From JBGOUJ01 sp041477005 (GTDB taxonomy: Bacteria; Acidobacteriota; Terriglobia; Bryobacterales; JACQDG01), in the NCBI GenBank assembly GCA_041477005.1, contig JBGOUJ010000539.1, positions 1 to 5,438 on the forward strand: a stretch of DNA of 5,438 bases, in the 5' to 3' direction. The notes under the pieces were generated by a model. That model saw nothing but the letters and a program-made list of their open reading frames with translations. It ran no database searches and was not told the DNA's origin. How positions within the stretch are numbered: position 1 is the first letter of the stretch; each line of letters begins with the position of its first letter. Of the stretch, positions 1-5,263 are shown one piece after another. A program made the translations under genes and the position numbers.

Positions 1-812
1 CTCTCGCCGTTGTAGTTGGGACCGGGATTGCCGGCGCCCCAGTAAATCAGATTCAGCTCGGGATCGTAGGAGCCGGTGAGCCAGGTGGCCGCGGAGCCTC
101 GCCTCCAGCTTTCGCCGGCCCAGGTTTCATGGCCCGGCTCGCCGGGGCCGGGGACGGTCCAGAAGCGCCAGAGCCTTTTGCCGGTCTTGGCTTCGTAGGC
201 GTCGAGGAAGCCGCGCACGCCGAACTCGCCCCCGGCCATCCCGACAATGACCTTGTCGCGGAGGGCGAGCGGGGCGGCGGTCATGGTGTAGCCGGCCTTG
301 TAGTCGGCGGCGGTCACGTCCCAGCGGATGCGGCCGGTCTTGGCGTCCAGGGCGATGACATGAGCGTCCAGCGTGCCGACGTAGACCGAGTCTCCGAGCG
401 CCGCCAGGCCGCGGTTTACCTGGCCGCAGCAGATGTGGATGTCCTCGGGGATGGCTCGCTGGTAGCGCCAGATCGGGCGGCCGGTGCGGGCGTCGAGCGC
501 CGTGACGTTGCTCGGCGGCTCGGTGATAAAGATCAGGCCGTCGAACGCCAGCGGCGTGGTCTCGAACTTGTTGGGATCGTTGACTTGATATATCCAGGCC
601 GGCTTCAGGCGGGCGACGTTGGCGGCGGTGATCTGCTCGAGTGGCGAGTAGCGGTGGCTCTGATAACCTCCCGAATAGGTCAGCCAGTTGGCGGGTTCCG
701 AAGCGGCGCGCAAGATCCGCTCATAGCTCACCTGGCCTTCGAGCGGCAGCGCCAGGATCGCCAGGGTTGCCGCGATGACCGGCTTTGCGAGGATGCCCAC
801 CGATGTGTCCAT
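1..812 (-). CDS. PQQ-dependent alcohol dehydrogenase-type quinoprotein, N-terminal 270 residues (3' end outside window)
   Basis: This is an exported quinoprotein of the methanol/ethanol/glucose dehydrogenase beta-propeller family, which oxidises alcohols or aldose sugars in the periplasm using PQQ. The N-terminus looks like a signal peptide: K10, a hydrophobic stretch at about 11-24, then the mature start near QVSYERI. WLTYSGGYQSHRYSPL (43-58) is the usual first-blade motif. Family active-site landmarks are visible: the vicinal disulfide pair C128-C129 followed by R134 (CCGQVNRG), the metal-ligand-like Glu196 in GGEFGVRG, Trp244 under the PQQ ring, and Asn262 in YWGAGNPGPNYNG. ALDAKTG/DARTG/EAKTG tryptophan-docking repeats recur at about 106, 155 and 206. 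The ATG at 812 is the only in-frame ATG after an upstream TGA at 825-827. No strong Shine-Dalgarno precedes it. The catalytic Asp region, which separates Ca- from lanthanide-dependent types, lies beyond the left edge, so the substrate is not assigned. The adjacent Cys pair favours the alcohol dehydrogenase branch. Confidence 0.93.
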   Translation of the reverse strand, partial: MDTSVGILAKPVIAATLAILALPLEGQVSYERILRAASEPANWLTYSGGYQSHRYSPLEQITAANVARLKPAWIYQVNDPNKFETTPLAFDGLIFITEPPSNVTALDARTGRPIWRYQRAIPEDIHICCGQVNRGLAALGDSVYVGTLDAHVIALDAKTGRIRWDVTAADYKAGYTMTAAPLALRDKVIVGMAGGEFGVRGFLDAYEAKTGKRLWRFWTVPGPGEPGHETWAGESWRRGSAATWLTGSYDPELNLIYWGAGNPGPNYNGE

Positions 813-852
813 TCGGAGATCCCATCATAGTGCAACTCGGCGGATGCTTCAC
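813..852 (-). promoter_or_regulatory. Possible promoter of the quinoprotein gene
   Basis: On the minus strand TATGAT (824-829) matches the sigma-70 -10 consensus at five of six positions. Seventeen bases upstream, GTGAAG (847-852) matches the -35 consensus only at the TGA core. A start about 7 bases after the -10 would leave a leader of only about 5 nt before the ATG at 812. That fits the absence of a clear ribosome-binding site. The -35 is weak, so this is a candidate only. Confidence 0.3.
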
Positions 853-867
853 TGTTGGGAGTGACAA

Positions 868-919
868 GCCTCCGCTCAGATGCAGGGATGCAACCGGAGC
901 GCCGTCTGAGTCGGGAGGC
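868..919 (-). repeat. Long interrupted inverted repeat upstream of the quinoprotein gene
   Basis: GCCTC (868-872) plus CTCAGA (875-880) are complementary to TCTGAG (905-910) plus GAGGC (915-919). This gives an 11-bp stem with a 2x4 internal loop and a 24-nt apical loop. It lies 56-107 bases upstream of the dehydrogenase start. It could be a binding site, an mRNA structure, or part of the terminator of the preceding transcript. No T-run follows in either direction, so a standard intrinsic terminator is not supported. Confidence 0.4.
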
Positions 920-930
920 CTAACAGCCCC

Positions 931-960
931 AAGGCCGGGGAGTTCACCTTTCCCGGCCTT
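931..960. terminator. Strong GC hairpin, possible terminator without a U-tract
   Basis: AAGGCCGGG (931-939) pairs perfectly with CCCGGCCTT (952-960). A possible G-T closing pair leaves a loop of about 10 nt. The 9-bp GC-rich stem lies about 125 bases beyond the vapC stop, where a transcript end is expected. Neither flank has a T-run, so if it terminates transcription it is not a canonical intrinsic terminator. A regulatory or REP-like hairpin is the alternative. Confidence 0.35.
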
Positions 961-1084
961 CTCGTTCGACCCTTGCCGCTGTGCTCCGCTACCTGCACCG
1001 ACCATCAACCGCGCGGATTTTTTCCGCAGCCTCGATTTTTCCGGTAGTGGACTGGCAGAGTAGGAGAATACGACTCCGCTAAAG

Positions 1085-1512
1085 TCAGGCTGGCTGGAAT
1101 AGCTCGACGCCCGTGGTCCGAGCGGCTTTCTGTAAGTCCTCGTCGAGCGTAGCCAAGGGCAGACCCCTGCGAATCGCTAGTTCGAGATAAGCGGCATCGT
1201 ATCCGCTCAGCCCGTGCTCAACAGTCAACCTGTGAACATCGGTTAAAATGTGGCCAAAGCTCTCGTCATCTACCGTAATGTCGAGCGACCTTATGTCCTC
1301 CAGGAAGCCGTGGGCCTTATCGGCGGTCATCGACGCACTTCGCTGCGCTTTTGCCAGTACCGAAACGACCTCATAGAGCCACAGAACCGGAACGTGGGCC
1401 TGCTGGCCTACCAACAATTGCTCAAGCACCTCTTCGGCATATGGCGTCGAAGTGTTCTCAAAGCACCAGCGCATGGTGACATGACAGAGTTGTCGAGGAC
1501 GAACGCTGTCAA
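1085..1512 (-). pseudogene. vapC: VapC-type PIN-domain toxin, frameshifted near the N-terminus
   Basis: PIN-domain ribonuclease toxins cleave RNA using a cluster of acidic residues. From the ATG at 1474 a 129-residue frame is open with three of them visible: E35 in LWLYEVVSVL, D93 in GYDAAY and D111 in TLDED. The usual first strand and first catalytic Asp are absent from that frame. They lie just upstream in another frame, starting at a TTG (1510-1512) that overlaps the antitoxin stop as TTGA: LTAFVLDNSV. Between the two frames TGTCA is tandemly duplicated (minus strand, 1477-1486). Removing one copy gives SVTMRW and an uninterrupted protein of about 140 residues, a normal VapC length. AAGG six bases before the TTG would serve as its ribosome-binding site. 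As it stands, the product is either a 34-residue stub from the TTG or a protein without the first catalytic Asp from ATG 1474. Both are probably inactive. A sequencing or assembly error is the main alternative. Confidence 0.82.
1477..1486 (-). repeat. 5-bp tandem duplication that breaks vapC
   Basis: TGACA occurs twice head to tail on the plus strand (TGTCA TGTCA in the reading direction). It falls exactly where the reading frame of the PIN toxin changes. Deleting either copy restores the family-typical DNSVTMRW. Confidence 0.85.
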
Positions 1513-1757
1513 GCCCGGCCTTCGTTAATGAGATCCTTGATGGTGACGCCAGCCGGCAGCCGGTTGCCCTGGCGTAGCTCGCGAATGTGCGCGACCGCTT
1601 CAGAGGGCGTCTTGCGCCTCACCTCGCGGGATAAGGGTTTCCCTTCGCGCCTGGCTTGGACGCCTTCAACGATCATTTCGTCAACGGAACGGAAATGGCC
1701 ACTCTGCAGCTCTTCCTCCACCAGCCGCTCGGTCTCGGGTTTGAGGTTGATCGTCAT
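1509..1757 (-). CDS. vapB: ParD/CopG-like ribbon-helix-helix antitoxin partner of the PIN toxin
   Basis: This 82-residue protein is the likely antitoxin and autorepressor of the following toxin. It begins MTINLKPETERLVEEEL, the strand-helix pattern of ParD-type ribbon-helix-helix antitoxins. A second helix follows at about 22-37 (FRSVDEMIVEGVQARRE). The charged middle and the tail VTIKDLINEGRA (71-82) would be the toxin-binding part. The stop TGA overlaps the TTG start of the original toxin frame as TTGA, which indicates translational coupling. A promoter stands immediately upstream with its -10 only six bases from the ATG, so the mRNA is probably leaderless. With the toxin broken, this gene may persist as a lone repressor or antidote. 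The pairing of a ParD-like antitoxin with a PIN toxin is common, so the vapB name reflects the partner rather than the fold. Confidence 0.85.
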   Translation of the reverse strand: MTINLKPETERLVEEELQSGHFRSVDEMIVEGVQARREGKPLSREVRRKTPSEAVAHIRELRQGNRLPAGVTIKDLINEGRA

Positions 1758-1792
1758 GGGTGTACTTTACCCTGCTTTGTTCACGCCGTCAA
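1758..1792 (-). promoter_or_regulatory. Promoter and possible autoregulatory operator of vapBC
   Basis: On the minus strand TTGACG (1787-1792, five of six to the -35 consensus) stands 17 bases from TAAAGT (1764-1769, four of six to the -10). Transcription would start at about the antitoxin ATG. The -10 lies inside GGGT...ACCC (1758-1772) and overlaps GTA-CTT-TAC (1762-1770). These short palindromes are a plausible operator for the RHH antitoxin, but operator function is an inference. Confidence 0.6.
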
Positions 1793-1858
1793 TTCCATCA
1801 TCCAAGCCATCCAAGGCGCCCACGGCTGGATGAAGTTGCGGGACTGATCCGGTCACTT

Positions 1859-1882
1859 TTTTGTCAGCAATTTTGTCAGCAC
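1859..1882. repeat. Two tandem copies of a 12-bp sequence
   Basis: TTTTGTCAGCAA (1859-1870) is followed directly by TTTTGTCAGCAC (1871-1882), identical at 11 of 12 positions. The function is unknown. It lies between two divergently regulated loci but belongs clearly to neither. Confidence 0.6.
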
Positions 1883-2013
1883 GAGGTCCCGTCTCATGCG
1901 GTTCAAGCCGTAGCCGCCCGTTTCAACCCGTTCCGCAAGTCCTTGAGAGCATTTACGGAACGCGAAAATATTTTACGCATGGGAGTTGACAGGGGTGGCC
2001 TCTTAGCCCACGT

Positions 2014-2035
2014 CCGCTCACCTTCGAGGTGGCGG
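2014..2035 (-). terminator. Hairpin downstream of the ABC operon, possible terminator
   Basis: CCGC (2014-2017) and CACCT (2019-2023) pair with AGGTG (2027-2031) and GCGG (2032-2035). The result is a 9-bp stem with one bulged base and a three-base loop. It lies about 70 bases past the stop of the last operon gene, the right place for a transcript end. No U-tract follows on the minus strand, so the assignment is tentative. Confidence 0.35.
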
Positions 2036-2103
2036 TTACCGGCCCCCTGAAGTTCGGTCGCGGCTCCACAAGCTGTTGGCGTCGCCCCGCCGTCAGCCTC
2101 CGC

Positions 2104-4122
2104 TCAGAAGTCGAAGCGATCGATGTTGTCCTTATTGAATATGAAGGGTGCGCCGAGCAGCACTTGGTCGCCGCGAACTTCCACCGGGCCCAGCCTTCCG
2201 GCCTGCAGGGTCTTCTCGCCTCGCTTCAGAGCGCCGCGGCCCAGGGCGTCGGCCGTGTAGACGGTCAGGTAGCCCAGGTCGATCGTGTTCCACAGCACGA
2301 TGCTTTCGATGGCGCCGCTGTGCACGTAGGGCTTGCACATGTTAGGTAGCGAGAGACCGGTCACCTTTACGTCCGTTCGGCCGGACTGCCTCACTGCTTC
2401 GGCGGCGCCGGGGACGGCGGGCGTGGCGATGCCCATGATCACCTTTACGTTGGGATCCACCTTGAGGACCGTCTGGGTTTCGGCAAAGGCGCGATCGCGG
2501 TCGCCATCGCTGGGGCGGATCGTTTTCAACCGCACACTGGGATGCTTTTCGGCGATCCTCTGCTTGATGAAGCGAATCCATTCGTTCTGATTCGCGGCGC
2601 TCAGCGAGGCGGTGATGATGGCGAACTCGCCCGATCCTTTCAGAATTCGGGCGGCTTCGTCGGCGAGGGCGTAGCCGATGTCCTGGGCGGTGCCCTGGTT
2701 GATCAGGAAGTCGCGGGCGTCGGGGGTGGAGTCGGCGTCCCAGGTGATCACGTGAATGCCCCTTTCACGGGCTTTCCGCAGCACGGTGGAGATGGCGGCC
2801 TGGTTCTCGACGCTGACCGCGATCACGTCGACGCGGCGGGTGATCCAGCCTTCGACCACCTCGTTCTGCTTGGCGGGGTCGAGCTCGGTGGGGCCGTCCC
2901 AGATCAGGTCCACGTTCAATTCGTGGGCGGCCTCTGCGGCGCCCTTGAGGCAACTGACGAAATAGGGATCGCCCTTGGCCTTGGGCATCATGCCGACGGT
3001 GATGCGGCGCGCCGTGGAAGCTGTGGGCGGGGCGAAGCCGTTTCGCAGGCTGCGCATCAGCCACCAGTTGCTGCCGGCGACGATGAAGGCGCCGGCCAGG
3101 ATCACCGCGCTCAGCACGGCGACTTGTGAGTTTTTCATTTCGAGCTTCCCTTCTTGCGCCGGCGCTTGGCTCGCGATGCGCTGCAGGAAAATCCGGTCGG
3201 CGCTGACGGTCGCGATCAGCAGCGCTCCGGTCAGGATTCCGGTGAGCTCGGCGGGCAAGGCCGCTAGGCGTAGGCCGTTCTGCAGGACCACGATGGCCGC
3301 CAAGCCGAGCGTGGTTCCCAGGATGCTGCCGCGCCCGCCGAAAATCGATGTTCCGCCCAACACGACGGCGGTGATGGCCGCGAGCTCGTATCCAGCGCCG
3401 GCGTCGGCCTTGGCCTGCCCTAAATGGGCCACATAGAGGATCGCCGCCAAAGCCGACGCCACGCCGCACAGCAGATAGACCAAGCTTACGCGGCGGCCGA
3501 CCGGAATACCCGCATAACGCGCGCCATCGGCCGAGAAGCCTATGGCGTAGAGCGCGCGGCCGATGACGGTGCGGCGCAGCAACAAATCGTAGCCGATTAT
3601 GGCCGCCGCAAAAAGAAGCGCCTGCGGGGGAACCACACCGCCGAGGTATCCCTGGCCGAGATACAGAAATCCGCTGGGAAAGCCTGTGAAATTGTCCACA
3701 CCGCCGGTCATGGCCTCGGCCAGCCCTCGGAAGAGCGAATAGGAACCGAGAGTGACAATCAAGGGCGAAATTCGGCCGCGGGTGATCAGCAGCGCGTTCA
3801 GGGCGCCGCCGGCCAAGCCCGCGAGCAGCGCCGCCGCGGCCGCCAGCTCTACCGGGCAACCGAAGTAGCGCCACAGTTTTCCGAACAGGACGGCGGCCAG
3901 GCCCATCATCGAGCCGACCGACAGATCGATACCGGCGGTGATGATCACCGGCGTCAGGGCCAAGGCCAGAAGGCCCAGCTCGACGCTGAGGCGGACGACC
4001 TCAAAGGCGTTCGCACGTGTCAGGAAGTTGCGGCCGGCGAAACTGAAGATCGCGATCTCGGCGAGCAGCAGGCAGACCAAAACGCGCTCGTGCGAGAGCG
4101 CCCCCTTCCGCGCGCCACTCAT
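2104..4122 (-). CDS. Fused CUT2 ABC transporter permease (RbsC/LsrD-like) and sugar-binding protein (LsrB/RhaS-like)
   Basis: This 672-residue protein joins two components that are normally separate. Residues 1-328 are a complete RbsC-type permease with hydrophobic helices throughout. It has GIDLSVGS at 64-71, the coupling-loop motif GRALYAIGFSADGARYAGI at 188-206, and GGTSIFGGRGS at 256-266. A short hydrophilic link (about 313-328, SQAPAQEGKLE) leads without a stop to M329. A further transmembrane helix follows (about 334-351), then a type I periplasmic binding domain to the end. Binding-domain landmarks are MPKAKGDPYF, DGPTE, ITWDADSTPD, INQGT and the tail IFNKDNIDRFDF, closest to LsrB/RhaS. 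If the permease C-terminus is cytoplasmic, the extra helix puts the binding domain outside, so the fusion is topologically sensible. The ATG overlaps the previous gene's stop (ATGA), with GGTGAGG five bases upstream. An internal ribosome-binding site before M329 suggests that a free binding protein may also be made. The substrate is probably a sugar such as rhamnose or an AI-2-like compound and is not resolved. Confidence 0.9.
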   Translation of the reverse strand: MSGARKGALSHERVLVCLLLAEIAIFSFAGRNFLTRANAFEVVRLSVELGLLALALTPVIITAGIDLSVGSMMGLAAVLFGKLWRYFGCPVELAAAAALLAGLAGGALNALLITRGRISPLIVTLGSYSLFRGLAEAMTGGVDNFTGFPSGFLYLGQGYLGGVVPPQALLFAAAIIGYDLLLRRTVIGRALYAIGFSADGARYAGIPVGRRVSLVYLLCGVASALAAILYVAHLGQAKADAGAGYELAAITAVVLGGTSIFGGRGSILGTTLGLAAIVVLQNGLRLAALPAELTGILTGALLIATVSADRIFLQRIASQAPAQEGKLEMKNSQVAVLSAVILAGAFIVAGSNWWLMRSLRNGFAPPTASTARRITVGMMPKAKGDPYFVSCLKGAAEAAHELNVDLIWDGPTELDPAKQNEVVEGWITRRVDVIAVSVENQAAISTVLRKARERGIHVITWDADSTPDARDFLINQGTAQDIGYALADEAARILKGSGEFAIITASLSAANQNEWIRFIKQRIAEKHPSVRLKTIRPSDGDRDRAFAETQTVLKVDPNVKVIMGIATPAVPGAAEAVRQSGRTDVKVTGLSLPNMCKPYVHSGAIESIVLWNTIDLGYLTVYTADALGRGALKRGEKTLQAGRLGPVEVRGDQVLLGAPFIFNKDNIDRFDF
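3136..3154 (-). promoter_or_regulatory. Internal ribosome-binding site and start for the free sugar-binding protein
   Basis: Within the fusion, AAGAAGGGAAG (about 3145-3154) stands eight bases before ATG 3136-3138 (MKNSQVAVLS...). Initiation here would give a 344-residue membrane-anchored binding protein of normal family length. It would carry an uncleaved-looking N-terminal helix (residues 6-23) and no lipobox. The site is as good as or better than those of the other operon genes. Either the stop codon of the permease was lost, or both products are made. Confidence 0.6.
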
Positions 4123-5033
4123 TTCCGCCTCACCATCCGATCGATGACTACGGCGCCCAGGATGATCGCCCCCTGGATCGCCTTCTCCCAGAAAGCGCTG
4201 ACGCCGAGGAACGTCAGCGCCGGGCCGATGGTCCCGAGCAAAGCGACGCCGAGCAGCGCGCCGGTCAGCGTGCCGCGTCCCCCGGTGATGGAAACGCCGC
4301 CGACCACGACCGCGGCAATCGTTTTGAGCTCCAGGCCTACGCCGGCGTTGCTCTGCAGATCGCTGAAGCGGATGGAATTCAGCAGCGCGGCGACGCCGGT
4401 GAAGGCGCCCATCCCGGCGAAGGCCCAGAACAGGACCCGGTGCGTGTGGATTCCGGCGAGGCGGGCGGATTCCGGCGCCGAGCCGGTGGCATAGATGGCG
4501 CGGCCCGCCGCGAGATGGCGCATGCCCCAGGCGCAAAGCAGAAAAAGGGTGAGGGCGATCGCGCCGATCAGGACCTGGCCGGCGCGCTGCCCCAGCCCCA
4601 GCCATTGGAAGGTGGCCGGCAGGTTCTGCACCCACTCGCCGCCCGTGGCCCATCGCAGGCCGTCGCGCAGCACGACCATCGTGGCCAAAGTCACTACGAT
4701 TGACGGGATACCGGCGGCGGCGACCAAGGCGCCGTTCACCGCGCCCATGGCCATTCCGGCAAGGGCGGTCAGAACTGCGACCAGCGGCATCGGCAGCCCG
4801 GCTTTGGCGAGCAGGCCGGCTGCGACGCCGCAAACCGCGAACTGCGAGCCCACGGAAACATCGATCTGGCCGAGCAGAATGACCAGGGTCATGCCGATCG
4901 CGGCCACCAGAACCGCGGCGTTGCTCAGGACCAGGTCGCGGAGATTTTCGAGGCTGTAAAACCCCGGCGCGGCAACGGCGATCGATACGAGCAGGACGCC
5001 CCAGGCCAGGAGCAGGGAAAGCTCGCGCCTCAT
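4119..5033 (-). CDS. CUT2 sugar ABC transporter permease (RbsC/LsrC-like)
   Basis: This 304-residue membrane protein is one half of the translocation channel of the sugar importer. Hydrophobic helices run from residue 5 to the positively charged tail DRMVRRK. Family motifs are GQIDVSVGS (55-63), the ATPase-contact loop GRAIYATGSAPESARLAGI (177-195) and GGVSITGGRGT (245-255). The length is usual for RbsC. I chose the ATG at 5031-5033 because the conserved hydrophobic start follows directly and GGGAG stands six bases upstream. A TTG at 5070-5072 would add only 13 residues read out of the upstream repeats. The start codon is the final ATGA junction of the repeat array, and the stop overlaps the next gene by four bases (ATGA). 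Translation should therefore be coupled on both sides. It pairs with the permease half of the downstream fusion to form a heterodimer. Confidence 0.92.
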   Translation of the reverse strand: MRRELSLLLAWGVLLVSIAVAAPGFYSLENLRDLVLSNAAVLVAAIGMTLVILLGQIDVSVGSQFAVCGVAAGLLAKAGLPMPLVAVLTALAGMAMGAVNGALVAAAGIPSIVVTLATMVVLRDGLRWATGGEWVQNLPATFQWLGLGQRAGQVLIGAIALTLFLLCAWGMRHLAAGRAIYATGSAPESARLAGIHTHRVLFWAFAGMGAFTGVAALLNSIRFSDLQSNAGVGLELKTIAAVVVGGVSITGGRGTLTGALLGVALLGTIGPALTFLGVSAFWEKAIQGAIILGAVVIDRMVRRK

Positions 5034-5212
5034 GCTGCGCTCCCGAGGGCTTCGTTCATGCCGCGCTCCCAAGGGCGTTGCTCATACCGCGCTCCCGAGG
5101 GCGTCTTCATACCGTGCTCCCAAGGGCGTTGCTCATACCGCGCTCCCGAAGGCGTCTTCATGCCGCGCTCCCAAGGGCGTTGCTCATACCGCGCTCCCGA
5201 AGGCGTCTTCAT
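5030..5212 (-). CDS. Repeat-encoded 60-residue reading frame, doubtful as a protein
   Basis: One frame stays open through the array. It gives three copies of a 17-residue repeat (MKTPSGARYEQRPWERG, with one R-to-H change) and ends MNEALGSAA. It begins with an ATG preceded by GGGAG and its TGA overlaps the permease ATG as ATGA. It is very basic and proline-rich, with no helix-forming or membrane segment, and resembles no family I know. Its openness follows from the 51-bp (25+26) periodicity, which conserves frame automatically. It may be translated merely to carry ribosomes to the permease start. Entry is also possible at the internal ATG 5159-5161, giving 43 residues. Confidence 0.3.
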   Translation of the reverse strand: MKTPSGARYEQRPWERGMKTPSGARYEQRPWEHGMKTPSGARYEQRPWERGMNEALGSAA

Positions 5213-5263
5213 GCCGCGCTCCCAAGGGCGTCTTCATACCGCGCTGCCGAGGGCGTCCTTCAT
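5034..5263 (-). repeat. Array of nine 25/26-bp repeats, each a Shine-Dalgarno plus overlapping start/stop module
   Basis: Read on the minus strand, units begin at 5263, 5237, 5212, 5187, 5161, 5136, 5110, 5085 and 5059. Their lengths are 26, 25, 25, 26, 25, 26, 25, 26 and 26. Each begins ATGA and ends with GGGAGCGCGGY or a close variant (GGCAGCGCGGT, GGGAGCACGGT, GGGAGCGCAGC), placing GGGAG six bases before the next ATGA. In a 26-bp unit the frame opened by its ATG closes at the TGA of the next ATGA, giving 9-residue peptides such as MSNALGSAA or MKDALGSAV. Two 25-bp units in a row give a 17-residue peptide. From the ATPase stop, ribosomes can pass through successive ATGA junctions at 5263, 5237, 5187, 5161 and finally 5033, the permease start. 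The same core (GGGAGCGCGGTATGA) ends the ATPase gene, so the array probably arose by tandem duplication of the ATPase/permease junction. There are no spacers, so it is not a CRISPR array. Confidence 0.9.

Larger units (their letters stand above)
813..1084. other. Non-coding spacer between vapC and the quinoprotein gene
   Basis: I see no gene here on either strand. The stretch holds two inverted repeats (868-919 and 931-960) and a small hairpin GCGGA/TCCGC with a T5 loop (1013-1027). A direct repeat of the form GATTTTT(T)CCG occurs at 1016-1026 and 1034-1043. It should contain the end of the vapBC transcript and the promoter of the quinoprotein gene. Confidence 0.6.
1793..2103. other. Non-coding spacer between the ABC operon and vapBC
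   Basis: No convincing gene is present on either strand. It contains a 12-bp tandem repeat (1859-1882), an AT-rich palindrome AAAATATTTT framed by GCG/CGC (1962-1978) and a hairpin just after the operon (2014-2035). A short minus-strand frame around 1840-1935 ends ...LVLTKLLTKK-stop, but it has no start or recognisable family. It may be debris of a lost gene or chance. Confidence 0.55.

Noticed and set aside
129..830. A 233-codon plus-strand open frame over the quinoprotein region
   Set aside because: It is antisense to a clear quinoprotein with conserved Cys pair, Glu, Trp and Asn landmarks. Long antisense frames are expected in GC-rich DNA.
1898..1925. tRNA-like T-loop (GGTTCAAGCC)
   Set aside because: The flanking bases do not form the T-stem, and no acceptor or anticodon arm can be found around it.
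2765..3874. A 369-codon minus-strand frame inside the fusion gene
   Set aside because: It is an out-of-frame shadow of the permease and binding domain, extremely rich in Arg.
2104..4122. Calling the operon an AI-2 (lsr) importer outright
   Set aside because: Gene order and the binding-domain tail fit, but several AI-2 contact positions appear changed and no lsrK/F/G gene is visible in the window.
3424..4494. A 356-codon plus-strand open frame across the two permease genes
   Set aside because: It is the complement of well-conserved permease sequence. The product is low-complexity and rich in Gln, Arg and Ala, with no family resemblance.
4123..4833. N-terminal extension of the fusion gene frame by 237 codons
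   Set aside because: The upstream part is an Arg-rich frame overlapping permease 1 completely. The ATGA overlap, ribosome-binding site and permease homology place the start at 4122.
5034..5072. Earlier TTG start for permease 1
   Set aside because: The 13 added residues are read from the repeat units in a frame unrelated to the family. ATG 5031-5033 has a correctly spaced GGGAG and begins the conserved region.
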